In this document: piece after piece, positions 23,720 through 35,200 of the stretch
Layout of the letters: each line of letters opens with the position of its first letter
Position numbering within the stretch: the stretch's first letter is position 1
Source: Cladochytrium replicatum
Lineage: Eukaryota > Chytridiomycota > Chytridiomycetes > Cladochytriales > Cladochytriaceae
Reading direction: 5' to 3'
DNA length: 64,000 nucleotides
Assembly (NCBI GenBank): GCA_025526935.1
Contig: JAHLKD010000140.1
Span: 27,711 to 91,710, forward strand
Program-made: the position numbers and the translations under genes
Notes under the pieces: generated by a model
Told to the model about the DNA's origin: nothing
Databases searched by the model: none
What the model saw: only the letters and a program-made list of their open reading frames with translations

Positions 23720-24335
23720 GGAATGATTCAGATTCTGTGATGTTCGTGTTCTGGTGTTCATTGTATATTCATATGGCACTACCACCGCCAGGTCTTACCG
23801 ACTGGATAAAAACACAAATCAAACCACCTTAATATGGGCAATATGCTCAAATATGATTCTTTTGACCTGAAAAGAGGAATCACGAACATAACCCGTGATG
23901 GCTTGATTTGGTGGTTGGCATTGGTAAACTAAATAGCAGTTAATTTTATCAGTCATGGATAGATCAGCACAAATCACAGTGCAACGCATACCCGATAAAG
24001 AACCCCGAAAGAAAAACTCTCAGCGCTTCCAAAATAACCCGACGAGAACGCCCGACACCGCTAGCCAGGATCCTAAGAAAAAATATTCTTTGAAAAAGCG
24101 TGGTGAGCAAAAGAACAATGACCCAACAAAGATCAAGGAGACTTACCAATTTTCCATTACTGATAGTAACAAAGGCAAGGAGAAACAATTGGTGTCGGGT
24201 GGTGCGCGATGGGTATGTTGGTGTGTTGGTAAAAGTGTGTGATCTGGGATTGAGAGGGGAGAAGGTGGTTATTTAGACAAAGATTGGTGGTGTGCACATA
24301 AAAACGGCGGCATGCCCACACCCCTACAAAATGGG
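23720..24335. other. Intergenic, one uncharacterised Lys/Gln-rich ORF
   Basis: A 95-codon plus-strand ORF (23955-24242) is rich in Lys, Asn and Gln and resembles no family I know. It overlaps AT-rich, non-coding-looking sequence. Nothing else is supported here. Confidence 0.4.
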
Positions 24336-24372
24336 CTAAGTCAACGAGTCATAGAGCTTATTGTTATTAGGC

Positions 24373-26264
24373 TCACCTTCTCCACCCACCTGCCTCAAAT
24401 CCTCTTCCTTCCTCCGATCTCCCCAGTAATACCCCGCCATAGTCCCCTCCACTTCGCGAAGTCGACAGACCGCCGACGTCTCGTTTGTTCTTTGATCTGC
24501 TTTCCCCTCTTGACCGTGACCTTGATCGCGAGTGCGAGCACGATCGGTGTCTATGTGACCTCGACCGAACACGGGAGCCCCCAATTCTCGTGCTCCTGTC
24601 TCGAGAGAGCGATCTGCTACGTCGAGATTCCTTGTTCGCGTCTGCATGGTCTGGCGAAGTAAGTTCATCCTCGCGAGGTAGGCCATAGGCAGATGATTCC
24701 TTCCTACCCACGTCGGGTAATCGGCCCCGGCTGCGGGATCGGCTACGTGTTCTCGTCGTGATTTGCTCTTTTTGGACTGTTTTGAACGGTGCCACCGGGA
24801 ACAAGACCGCGACCGTGATCGAAGGAGTTGATCAGGTTTGCTCGCCTTCTATGACCTCAATTCATGTCCATTCTCAACTTTACCGCTCAATTTTCTTTCA
24901 TCATCATCATCGTTCTTATCGTCTCCTCGCTCAAGCTCAGCCGACCACTCCCTTAACCTCTCCGATCGATCTTTCCGTCTTCGCTTTTTGTGGCCTTTCC
25001 GCCACGTTCGGATCGATCCCTCCCTTTCCCTCTTCTTCTTCCCACGCGATGTTTCACCATTTACATCCACTTCCACGGGCGTCGGCGTGCACTCGTATTC
25101 AGCCGTCGTGGCAGGCGACAACGCCGTCGCATGTGCCTCGCCATTCCAACCGGTGCTCATCGACCTCCCACGCACCTCCTCAAACTCGTATCCACGCGGA
25201 TCCTCGTACCCCGGATCTCTCACCATCATCTTCCACTCGTCAACGTTCAAACCCCGCCACGAACGCGTCCCACTCGTCGCACACCTGATCCCTCCACCGA
25301 TCCAGAACCCTATCCACCTCCGCAACCTCCGAAATCAATTTCCCGTCGCGCGGGTAAAACAGCCCTCGAGCCCGTCGTCGAGCACAACGTACGCGACTTG
25401 AATTGCTTTTCTGATTTCTTCCATACGGAATGTGCCTTTGGAGACGCTGTTGGAGGTGTCGGTGGGGTCTTCGATTTTGAGACGCAGGTCGGAAGCGCAA
25501 GAGCCGTAGCCCATGCGGTAGACTTCGGGGGGTCGGTCGATGTGTCGGGCGAGACGGACGGCGATGGCGCGGCGGTGGTAGTCGATTTTGACGCCAAAGG
25601 TTTCGAAAAAGGCGAGGAGGATGCGGGCTAGAGGGTGGGATGAGAGGGCGTTTGAGGGGAGGTGTTGGATTACGGAGACGAGCATGTTGAGGATGAGTAG
25701 CCGCCTAGACCGCAGGTGTAAACCTCGGCAAGCCCTTTGATTTGGACCTAAAATGGCAGTCATCAGAAACTGATTGTTTTGGATGTATGGAAGTAAAATT
25801 TACCCAGTATTTGATAATGAGAGCGACAGGACGGAGATGTGGAGAGTAATCGACAGTCACCCAGTTGCGAACGAGGGCGGAGGATTATTCACTCGATGTG
25901 TTGTTTGCGCTGATGTCGATTTTGTGACTTCCATTGACGCTCTTGAACTTCAGAACGGGAACGCGAGCCTCGAGGATCAGATCCTCACTTCCCAACTCGG
26001 AGATCAGTCCGGGTCTCGACACGATTGCCTAGTGGATGCATGCGAGGACCGAGTAGTTGTTGAGAGAGATGTGCTGTACGACGAGATTGGGAGACACAAG
26101 TCGGTTGCTTGAGAGCCGAAGATTGCGACGTGAGCATCGTTTTCGGACCAGCCGAGGGGTTTGTTAGACAGTGGACGATCCTCGTGCGAAGACCACTGCT
26201 CCGCCACACTGCCATACTCGTTCAACAATGGTAAGGACAGAGTGAGACTGGTCATCTGGGGTGT
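24373..26264 (-). pseudogene. Decayed Trf4/PAPD5-like non-canonical poly(A) polymerase, RS-rich tail
   Basis: The TRAMP-complex poly(A) polymerase family tags nuclear RNA for the exosome. On the minus strand the conserved order is recognisable: VAIFGSQATDLCLP (about 26130-26090), ILEARVPVLKF ... KIDIS (about 25985-25905), LRPVALIIKYW (about 25830), LAEVYTCGLGGYS (about 25735-25690), LVSVIQHLPSNAL and LARILLAFFETFGVKIDY (about 25680-25580), then LKIEDPTDTSN and YRM/RMEEIRKAIQVAY. These pieces sit in different frames and contain in-frame stops (for example at about 25890). The catalytic S-D-I-D segment that should follow LCLP is absent; the sequence passes straight to LVV with a frame change. 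A basic, RS-dipeptide-rich stretch (24373-24830) follows and may be the C-terminal tail or a separate remnant. Confidence 0.65.
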
Positions 26265-26799
26265 GGTGGTGCATGTGAAGGAGAGAACAGTCAAGCGGTG
26301 TGAGTGAAGCGATGTCGCTACGGGGAACGCGGCCGTTGATGGATGGAGTGGTTGGCGCTGGTTATGGATGGATGGATGGATGGATGGGGCAAATGATGCG
26401 GACACCACGATGTCGTCCTTCGGAAAATCTTACAACTATTTTATTGATTTTTGCAGCCAAAGCAAGTGAAGGAAATCAAAGACTTTTTGCTTACTGCCCG
26501 CCGCAAGGACGCTAAGGGTGAGTGGACATGGATCGGCGTAACGTCCATTCGAACTCACTGATCTCTTAATTACAGCCATCAGGATAAAGAAGAACGGCAA
26601 CTCGTACAAGTTCAAGGTACGATGCTCGCGGTACCTGTACACCCTCGTCGTTTCCGACGCCGAGAAGGCTGAGAAGCTCAAACAGTCTCTTCCTCCCGGT
26701 TCGTACTGTTCAACTAATTTGCCACTGTATTTATTCTGACCGGATGTTAATGTTCCAGCCATCACAATCGAGACGGTGGACGAGAAGGCAAAAAACTAA
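26228..26799 (+). CDS. RPL38: 60S ribosomal protein eL38
   Basis: Four exons: 26228-26230 (only the ATG), 26457-26517, 26576-26698 and 26759-26799 (75 aa). The protein reads [20 protein letters not shown], then [17 protein letters not shown] and [10 protein letters not shown], the signature of eL38, a small protein of the large ribosomal subunit. The AUG-only first exon is supported by a perfect donor (ATG|GTAAGG), by the TTGCAG|CCA acceptor that gives the universal M-PKQ start, and by the absence of any other ATG in the correct phase. Intron 1 (226 nt) is much longer than the other introns and contains an ATGG x6 tract. Confidence 0.93.
26364..26387 (+). repeat. ATGG tetranucleotide microsatellite
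   Basis: Six perfect ATGG units inside intron 1 of the eL38 gene. Confidence 0.9.
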
Positions 26800-27032
26800 A
26801 CGAAAAATTCGTATCGGCTTTCGCTCTCTCTTCTTTTGTTCCGTCGTTGGCTGGTCAGATCGTGGCATCGAATTGTTGTGTTTGGCGAGCCGATGACGGG
26901 TTTGGACGGGGGTTTACACACAGAACCAACTTTCGAATACACGATGCACATACATTCAATTGACGAAATGGCAATCTACAGATTTATTTACAGAGATGTC
27001 GCGATTTACAGTGCGGATGTCGATTTTGCGTG

Positions 27033-27546
27033 CTACTCCTCCCAGTTATTTTCCTTTGCGGTTTTCGTTTTCTGATATTCGGAGATGGGTCAACTTCCAA
27101 GTCACTCTGGCTTCGATGGAGAAATACCTCAATGATGTAGCATCCCTCCTTGTATTTTTGGGACTCTTCAAAGGCGTGCAGATACTTCCATCCGAGAGTG
27201 TTCTGACATACAGAGCAGTGTACATCAGCCACCGTGTGCAATCCGGTGATAAGGACACGCTCTTGACTTGGCCCGACTACTACATTCACTCTGCAATAGG
27301 ATCAAGTTATGCCACTGGTTGAGAAGTTGTCCAGCTGTATCTTACACGTTCTTGAACAAATATGCACGTCCATGACGGCCTTGAAATGCCTGAGGTTAGG
27401 ATATCAAAAATTGGTCAATAGGTCACTGTGCGGATAACCTTTGACACGATGTCGTCCTGTGATGCGAGGTGTGTGCTGCACCCCAGACATACGAATATTC
27501 GCTTGCTGCCGTCCAGCAATGTCGGACCCTTCGGGTTGCTGCCCAT
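27033..27546 (-). CDS. Yippee-like zinc-binding protein
   Basis: Small zinc-binding Yippee/Moh1 family protein. Exons on the minus strand: ATG at 27546 ([20 protein letters not shown] ... ASQDDIVSK); [15 protein letters not shown] at about 27395-27350; [20 protein letters not shown] through YKEGCYIIE; and a short last exon [12 protein letters not shown] ending at 27033. The two CxxC pairs (CLGC and CSVC) that bind zinc, the GRAYLF core and the [10 protein letters not shown] signature are all present. Reading past the GTATTT donor gives a false longer tail; splicing to the AATATCAG acceptor restores the usual family C-terminus. Proposed roles are in degradation receptors and stress; function here is not known. 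It converges on eL38. Confidence 0.9.
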
Positions 27547-27784
27547 TGATGCTAAAGCCACATCCTTCCAATTAATCTAATCGCAGGGATCGTCCATGGA
27601 ACGAAGCTGGAGGACCGATAAAAAAAGCATCTTGCACATGCTTCCTCCTCAAGAAATGGGTGTTTTTGCTGATGAACCCTCATACTCCTCGGGAAGTGGG
27701 TTGGTGATCCAAACTTGCCCTTCACCCATAAATTAGAGGCTTTGACATCTCAGGTGCCTCACAAAGCCACAGCTGGTCAGATAG

Positions 27785-29234
27785 ATGAAGCTTCACTCGC
27801 GGAACATCGAGAAAGACAGATCGGGGTCGGTCAAACTGACCCCGGAGAACGAGCAGGACTTGTGGCACGCTTACAACATCATTCATGCTAGAGACAGGAT
27901 CAAGGCACCAACTTTCAGGTGCGAACGATTGCATTCACGCTTCACTATCCGAAATCTTATTGCTTTTGCAGGAGTGTCGTTTCGGAGACTGCGACGGGAT
28001 CAACAGACAAGACGAATGTTCGAATAACTCTCACCATCCAAGTCGAGAACATTGATTACGACGTGCAGGGTGGAACTTTGAGAGTATCTGGCCGGAACGC
28101 AGAAGAGAACAAATACGTTAAGGTACGGAAGACCGAATTGCCTTCTTAGACTCAATGTACGAGCGCTGAAACCATTTATTTTGATGCAGATGGGAGCTTT
28201 CCACACCATCGAGCTCGAAAAGCACCGCGCATTCACATTGTACAAGGACGAATGGGACATTATAACGCTCGATCGCATTGAAGAGTCCACAAACGTCGCA
28301 AAGCATGCAGAGATCGCCGCAGTAGTTCTCGAGGAAGGCCTTGCAAATCTGTGCTTTATAACTGAGGCACTGACGGTGGTGAAGCAAAAAATTGAGATGT
28401 CGATTCCAAGGAAGCGGAAGGGATCAACGACACAGTTTGAAAAAGGTGTTACGAGATTCTATGATGCGGTCGTAGACGCGATCATGAGACATATCGACTT
28501 TGAGGTGACCAAAGTCGTTATTCTGGCAAGTCCTGGATTTACGAGGGTGAGGTGACGGCCAAAAAAGCGAATGTCGAAATCCGGCTTATTGATACATTTT
28601 GTTCTTGATAGGACACACTCTACAACCACATGTTCGAACAGGCGGTGAAGAAGGAAAACAAAGTACTTCTGGCCAACAAACCAAAGTTTATCCGAGTCCA
28701 TTGCTCTTCTGGCCAGAAGCATGCTTTGCAAGAAGCTCTCCAGGATCCGGCGGTACAAGCACAGCTCTCAGAAACCAAATATTCGAAAGAGATAGCAACC
28801 ATGGAAAAGTTTTACAATCTGCTCGGAAACGACCCTGCCCGTGCATTTTACGGGTACAAACACGTCGAGACTGCTGCGGAAGCAAATGCGATTGAGACGC
28901 TCATGGTTACCGATGGATTGTTCAGGTGTGAAGTTCTTCGGTTATGGTTTTGATTTAAAGCGTCTCTGATTTCCCTTACATATTCTTTTTTTCGCCTAGA
29001 TCAACGGATCTGCGTGTAAGAAGGAAATACATTGAGTTAGTCGAGCGGGTGAAAGACACGGGTGGGAAAGTGTTGGTGTTCTCCACGATGCACGTTTCTG
29101 GAGAGCAGTTGACACAACTTTCTGGAGTTGCAGCGATATTGCACTTCCCGATGCAAGAATTGGACGAGGAGGAGCTTGAAGATGATCCGTTGGAGGCGGC
29201 TGAGCCTCCTGGAAGTGTAGTTGGCGACGACTGA
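27785..29234 (+). CDS. DOM34: Pelota/Dom34 ribosome-rescue factor
   Basis: Five exons: 27785-27918, 27972-28122, 28190-28546, 28612-28925 and 29000-29234 (396 aa). It works with Hbs1 to dissociate stalled ribosomes in no-go and non-stop decay. The N-terminal Lsm-like domain starts MKLHSRNIEKDRSGSVKL and WHAYNII. The central eRF1-like domain includes ASPGF and KKENKVLL. The C-terminal domain has KYSKEIATMEKF, ARAFYGYKHVETAAE, DGLFR and VFSTMHVSGEQL, ending in an acidic tail (DEEELEDD). Pelota lacks the GGQ and NIKS motifs of eRF1, and neither is seen here. All domains are complete. Confidence 0.95.
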
Positions 29235-29293
29235 AAGATAATCTGCTAATGATCCAGCAAGAGAAGCATAAGCTCTTCATTTTTACGTAACTT

Positions 29294-30540
29294 GTGAGAG
29301 TCATCTCCGTCCGCTCTCCGAGAGGACCACAAGTTTTAGTGTCTCCCACCCGATGTTCGTTCCGGGATAAAAGTTTTCGGCGCAAAGCTTACTGCAAGCG
29401 CATTGGCGTTTCATATCTACGCTTGGGAAACGAACCTCTAGCTGCAAGCATGGATGCTACTGGCAAGGACGCAGCCTGGGGTGTGGATCTCGTTCTGAAA
29501 CTGCAACGATTGCTCGAAGATTTCTGCAAAAAGGAACATGCCGACATGTTGACCGCGGTTACAGGAGCCCAGTTCTTTGCACAAAATGCGACCAGGAAGC
29601 TGGGCATTCCTTACGAATTACCCTCGAGCTTTCCGCTTCCGTTTCCTGGAAGAGAACTCCATTCTGCATTTCGTGGCACAGGAATGATGTCGCCTTTTCT
29701 CGACTGCTTGTCGAATGAGTTAACCCTTTTTTTGCTCTGGCATTTGTTCAAACCCCGATATAAGATCTAGCAGACGGATCTGAATGTTGCATCGCAAACC
29801 AACTCCTCAGAGTTTCGGAAGAGTTTGGTGGGGCAGGATATATTCTTGTCACTCAGCTCCCTTTTGGTTCCACGACCGATGGCATGGCTGGATACAATTG
29901 TGATTGGCGGGACTCTCCGCGTGATCGAAGAGGACAATGGAGGAGGGTTTGGGCCGGTTCTTGGACGATGGCGCACCCCCGATCTTCATTGGTTTCGGCT
30001 CATTTATGCAAGCTTCCAATTCGAAATTCCTTTCATTTCTTTTGAGTCCACCTTCGATCTTCTCGTTGAGGAGCGAATAATTGTGTACTTGGGCGGAATG
30101 TTGGCAATGAGATTTGCGAATGATGAGCTGAGGAGGGAATCGATTCTCGATCGGATCGTGTCTAGGTTGTGCTCAGCGTGGCCCATGGTGTGTGTCCGGA
30201 CAGATGCAAGCTATTGGTTCATCACGGTGGATCGGGGACGTTGCAGTCGGCTCTGATGGATGGGACTCCGTCTGTGATGGTGATATTTACGGTGGATCAG
30301 CCGTTGTTTTTGCGACTTGATGCATGCAAACAGGTTAGTTCCGGAATGTTTGCGCTTTTTGTAGGTTACTCTTGAACGGTTTGTGTCAGCCATTAACAAG
30401 GCACACGATCCCGTGTACAAAGAACGAACTGTTGCTTTTCGCAAGATGATCCTGTTGGGGAGAACTTGGCTGCTTGGATCAAGCAAGTCGCACAGTCGAT
30501 GGTCGATCGACCTTCAGAGTCAAGTACAGGTTTCTGGGCA
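29294..30540 (+). pseudogene. Relic of a UDP-glycosyltransferase (sterol-glucosyltransferase type)
   Basis: Pieces of the GT1/MGT-like fold appear in order but in different frames: a DKSFRR ... GVSYLRLGNEPLA segment (N-domain, about 29360-29440), IPYELPSSFPLPFP, IVYLGGMLAM (C-domain beta strand, about 30080), the UDP-binding signature LLVHHGGSGTLQSALMDG (about 30200-30255) followed by PSVMVIFTVDQP (normally P...P..DQ), and an AFRKMI helix. No single frame or plausible splice set joins them, and stops interrupt the central part. I infer a decayed gene; a poorly spliced live gene is less likely. Confidence 0.5.
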
Positions 30541-30814
30541 TTCTAGTTCGTTTTTGGGTTTTCCTGTGCGTATCTTATTGCTCTCCGTTTTCGTTTTTCT
30601 TTTGTGTATTTTTATGAAAGTCTTCCATGGACATATTCTGCGGTCTGCTGCAGGATCGTTATTGTCTCCGGATGTGGTTGAAATTATTTCTGTTCCCCCA
30701 CCTTATGACTTGTTCGTTTTGTTCATTGGCAAGGGAAGAAATGTTGCTAAAAGTTCTCCTCCCCCCAAATTTCTTCGAAAAACAGCGCGAACATAGTTTC
30801 AATGTGAAGTCTTT

Positions 30815-32077
30815 TTACTTTCTTATCCATCTTAATGCTTTCGAGCCGAAAGTCTGTTTTGCGGCCGTTATTATGTCTGTCGGAAGAGATTCCCACCAAT
30901 CCGCAACTGCAATTCTGTTGTATCGGTGTGCTTCACTTATCTTCTCTTCCCTTGATCCGCTCCACTTTAATTTCAACCCGCTCGATTTCCACCATTCTAA
31001 AACGTCAATATGGCCGTTCCTACTCGCCCAGTCCAGAGAATTTTCAGTCCACATTAATCTCAACCCACTCGCTTTCCACCACTCCAGTACTTTGACGTGT
31101 CCCCAGTTACTCGCCAGATCCATTGCTTCGCGGGACCACTTCAATTTCAAGCCACTCACTTTCCACCAGTCGAGAACCTCCACATAGCCGCAAGTACTTG
31201 CCCCGTCCATGGCCCCTTCAGACCACGTCATTGCTAGGCCGCTCTCCATCCACCACCTAAGAACATGCAAAAAGCCACGAAAGCTCGCCCAGTCAAGTGC
31301 GTAATGGCTCCATTCCAATTTAAGTTGGCTCGATTTCCACCACTCCAAAATATCCACACGGCCCTCGTAACTCGCGCGGTCCATCACGTCTTTGAATGCT
31401 GTTGAAAACTTCAGCCCACTTCTCGTCTTCCACCATTCCAGTATTTCAGGGCTCGTGATAATGCTGGTTGTAGCCATTGTCCTCACATCGAGCTCGATTG
31501 GTAGCCTACTCTGCTTCCACCACTCCAAAACTTCTGGGTTCAGACTCAAACTCGCATTCCTCATTATCACACTTTCAGTGTACCGCAGCTCGAGTCTACT
31601 TGCGACCCACCAGTCGAGAACATGAATGTGGCCCGCGTTCGTCGCCCATTCCAAGGCGCGGATGGTGTAATTAAACTGTAGCCCGCTGATTTTCCACCAC
31701 TCCAATACCTCCAAGTGTCCATTTTTGCTTGCATAATCCACTGGGTTGGGAGTACTAAAACGCTCGTACTTGAGCTCGAGGCCACTCGATTTCCACCACT
31801 CTAAAACGTCTGCGCGGCCGAATTCAGAGGCGGCCTGGATCGCATTTTTGGTGTAGTGGCAAGGATGTTGGGAACGGAGGTGCAGGTCGAGAACTTTGAC
31901 GAATCCGGTTTTACTTGCTTCGTCCATTGATGGAAGCGACAGCAGCGACAATAGAACGGCCTCGGCATGGGGCCTCTTAAGATAGATGGCTGCTTTGTAC
32001 GCTTGAGCTGGTTTTCGACACCATGTCCCAAGTAGCCAAAGAATGTGGTCGACAATCTCTGGAGGGAGAGTTTCCAT
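30815..32077 (-). CDS. F-box-like / 29-residue WW-repeat (ankyrin-like) protein A
   Basis: Intronless, 420 aa from ATG 32077. The N-terminus (METLPPEIVDHILWLL) has the LPxEIxDxIL pattern of an F-box helix. A linker (PSMDEASKTGFVKVLDLHL) leads into about ten units of roughly 29 residues with consensus A-x-D-x-A-S-x-x-G-H-V-x-V-L-E-W-W-K-x-S-G-L-x-L-K-W. The A...A...GH..VLEWW half looks like the helix pair of an ankyrin repeat, but the usual TPLH is missing and the unit is four residues shorter than ankyrin's 33. The frame is intact. Function unknown; a substrate-adaptor role in ubiquitin ligation is a guess from the F-box-like start. Confidence 0.8.
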   Translation of the reverse strand: METLPPEIVDHILWLLGTWCRKPAQAYKAAIYLKRPHAEAVLLSLLSLPSMDEASKTGFVKVLDLHLRSQHPCHYTKNAIQAASEFGRADVLEWWKSSGLELKYERFSTPNPVDYASKNGHLEVLEWWKISGLQFNYTIRALEWATNAGHIHVLDWWVASRLELRYTESVIMRNASLSLNPEVLEWWKQSRLPIELDVRTMATTSIITSPEILEWWKTRSGLKFSTAFKDVMDRASYEGRVDILEWWKSSQLKLEWSHYALDWASFRGFLHVLRWWMESGLAMTWSEGAMDGASTCGYVEVLDWWKVSGLKLKWSREAMDLASNWGHVKVLEWWKASGLRLMWTENSLDWASRNGHIDVLEWWKSSGLKLKWSGSREEKISEAHRYNRIAVADWWESLPTDIITAAKQTFGSKALRWIRK

Positions 32078-32276
32078 GCTCTTAATTGGCTGCGAGCGTC
32101 TATTCAAAACCAACTGTCAGGAAGTTGACTACTTCCAAAAATGAAGAAAAAAACCGTTGCGCAACGGCCTCGTCCGATACTTACTAAAGAGTCGATCTTC
32201 ATCCTTATCAAAGCATTTTCAAAATGAATGTGCTATTGTCTTAAAAAATAGAACTGCGCCCCGTCTGTGAACGTCC

Positions 32277-35200
32277 ATGGGATCAGCAAAACCAAGACCG
32301 AGCAAAAAGCGGGCACACTCGCCAGACGGGAGGGACGGGCCGTCACGGAACGTTGGTTCAGTTTTGGATGCAGACCAGAACGGATCAGCTCAAAGGAAAC
32401 GCTCGAGGACGCAACAGCCGGAATCAACCAAAATCACAAATGGGAACAGAGCTCCAGTGCTTGAAATCAGTTCGCAAGATGATCGAGGTGTACTAGAGGA
32501 TGATCATAATGGGGGCTCGGAAGATTTTGTCCAGGAATATTCTGGGTAAGTCGCTCTTGTATCAGTTTATGATCGATATCTCACCTTTACAACACAGTTT
32601 TCATCCATCATCTCGCTCCTGGACTCCTGATCGTGTAAATCCAGAGTATGCATTCCAGTCAAATCTTTTCAACGTGTATTATTGAATATTCCATTTTTCG
32701 AAGTGCGATCACTCCCGAAGCATTCTTTGACAAGTATATCCGCACACGCACTCCCTGCATCCTCACCAACATCCCTGCCGAAGACCCACACTGGTCACGC
32801 ATCCGCCGGTGGGTCGCACCGCCGGACTTCCCTACTACCTCTCGCACTTCACGGTTCGGCTACATCAAACTTGCCGCAGGTGATGAGATCGTTCAGGTAG
32901 AAACGAGATGCAAGCCTTCCTCTGACGGAAAAGTCAATGCAGAGTTTGGAGGCGGCGGAAGGAGACTTAGGATGCCATTTGGAGAGTTTTTGGAGCGGTT
33001 GGAGCATGGTGATACGGACGTGTACATGACTACCCAATATCAGACAGAGGATGAACGGCATTCGGAAGAGGATTTAAGAATTTTTGGTGGCGATGATGAT
33101 GAAGACGAAGCGGTGATGCGCTTAAAGGCCTTTTCAGTGATGGAGATGGCGAAGGACCATGAATTGCCGAAAAGGGGAAAGAAAGGAAAAGGGACTGGGC
33201 GTGTCAACGGAAAGGGTGCCCGTTTTGAAACGGAAAATAGCGATGATGACGGGGTTATGGACCAACGGATGGAGATGATCATGTCCGGGTGGGGAGTTGA
33301 TATGGATGACAGCGATATCGACAGTGAGTTTGAAGCTGGAAACGACTCCACGCAAAACGACATGGATGCTTTACTCGAACAAAGTCAAACGATCACAGAG
33401 TATCTCCAACCGCCCCTGTCCCAGCTCTCTGCCGACTTTCCAAAGCACCCGAAAGTTTTCGGGTACCTTGTCCCTCAGCAAGTTAATCTATGGATGGGAT
33501 GCGGTCCGCCCGAAAGCGAAGGAATGTCCTCGGGCCTTCACCACGACTTTGCCGACAACCTCTACGTCCTACTTCGGGGTCGGAAAAGGTTCACAATGTT
33601 CTCGCCTAAGGATGCCGTGAAGATGGAGATGCATGGGAAGATCGCCAAGGTGCATCAGAACGGGTTGATTGCGTACGAGAACGATAATGTAGGCGACAAC
33701 GAAGGCTGGTTGGATGAGAGCGAGGACGAGGATGGAGAGGATGCAGACTTCGAAGCACGAGCGAAGGCCGCAAAAATCCCGCGAGCAGACGGCGCGTTCC
33801 CTCACGACGTTGCAAAGTGGAAGCTGAAAGAGCTCGAGAAGAGGAAGAAAGAGCTCGAGATGCTCAGTGAGCTCGTGAGCGAGGAGACCAAAGTCCGCAT
33901 GGAAGAGGCTGCGGAACTGGCTGAGATAACGGGAAAGAAGGGCCAGAAAAAAGCAAAGGCTGCGAGGGACGCTTTGGAGGCGGTAATGGAGGAAGGGCAG
34001 GCATTGAAACTTGCGGTTAAGAATGTGGAGGAGGAGATTGAAGGTGCGCTGGAGGAAGAACTTGATTTGCGGCTGATCGTCGGCGCTGACGAGGATGATG
34101 ACGATGAGGATGAAGACGAGGAGAATGGTGAGGAAGAGAAAGACGACTCGGATGAAGAGGTTGGAGATGAAGAGCGTGGATGGGAAGACGTGAGCGAAGA
34201 TGGTGGCGAGGTTGACAATGATGAAGATGACGATGAAGGTGCAGATGCTATGGATGTTGACGACGATACCGACGACATGGATGAGGAGCAGACAGTTCCG
34301 AGATTGTCCAAGCCGGATAAAGGCAAACAGCCCTACACGCCAGAGAGCTCTAAACGAAACAAGTCCACCGACCAGAACGGCCAAACCGATGAAACCGACA
34401 CACCTGAGGAGAAGCCATACCCTCGCAGTTTCAGTCGTATTGACGTTGCTACGCTGCGAAAATATGTTGACAGAGGCGAAGTTGTTGACCGCACGTTGGA
34501 AGGGACAACACCTATTGTCGTGGACTTGAAAGAAGGAGAGATGCTTTATCTACCCACAGGTTAGACTCTTCACAGTGACAGAAGAAGTAGAACTCAACGT
34601 TTCTCCATTAGGATGGTTCCATGAAGTTACTTCATTTGGAAACTCAAACATGAGGGAGGATGATCCAAGTGAGCGGATCCATGTTGCGTTTAACTACTGG
34701 ATGCACCCACCGACCGAATCATCATTCAATGCACCTTACGCCGATGCATATTGTGAGAGTCATTGGTTCAAATTTGATTCATTCTGAATTTATTGCGCGC
34801 AGGGGCGAGAAACTGGGAAGGCATAGAGAAAGCCATGGCAGCCCAAGTCACCTTCGCCGATGACGACGACGATCCAGCAACAGCGGAATCTTCGGATACC
34901 GAGATTGATTCTGAAGACGAAGACTTTTTCAACGCCCTGACCGGGAAAATGAAGCCGAAACCATGGGTTAAACGCAGCGGGATGACAGATAAAGAGAAAG
35001 CCAAAGTTCACGAAAAGTGGCTAGCGACTTTTGGGTTCAGCACGGGTTCCGCGAATGGGTACGACCGTGTTTGGTGGGAGCGGCTGGGTGCCGTAGAGCG
35101 GTGTGCGTTGGTGCTGGGAGTGGACGAAGCAAGCGCGGAGGAGCAGATGCTAGCTTGGAAGTCGGGAGAAGAGGATGGGGAGGGTGGTGATGGTTTGGAG

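Noticed and set aside
24838-25631. Plus-strand Ser/Pro-rich open frames at 24.8-25.6 kb
   Set aside because: They are shadows of the minus-strand Trf4-like remnant, whose conserved motifs are clear.
26984-27289. Longer C-terminus for the Yippee-like protein ([10 protein letters not shown] tail)
   Set aside because: A donor after YIIE and an acceptor at AATATCAG give the normal short family ending; the long tail is intron read-through.
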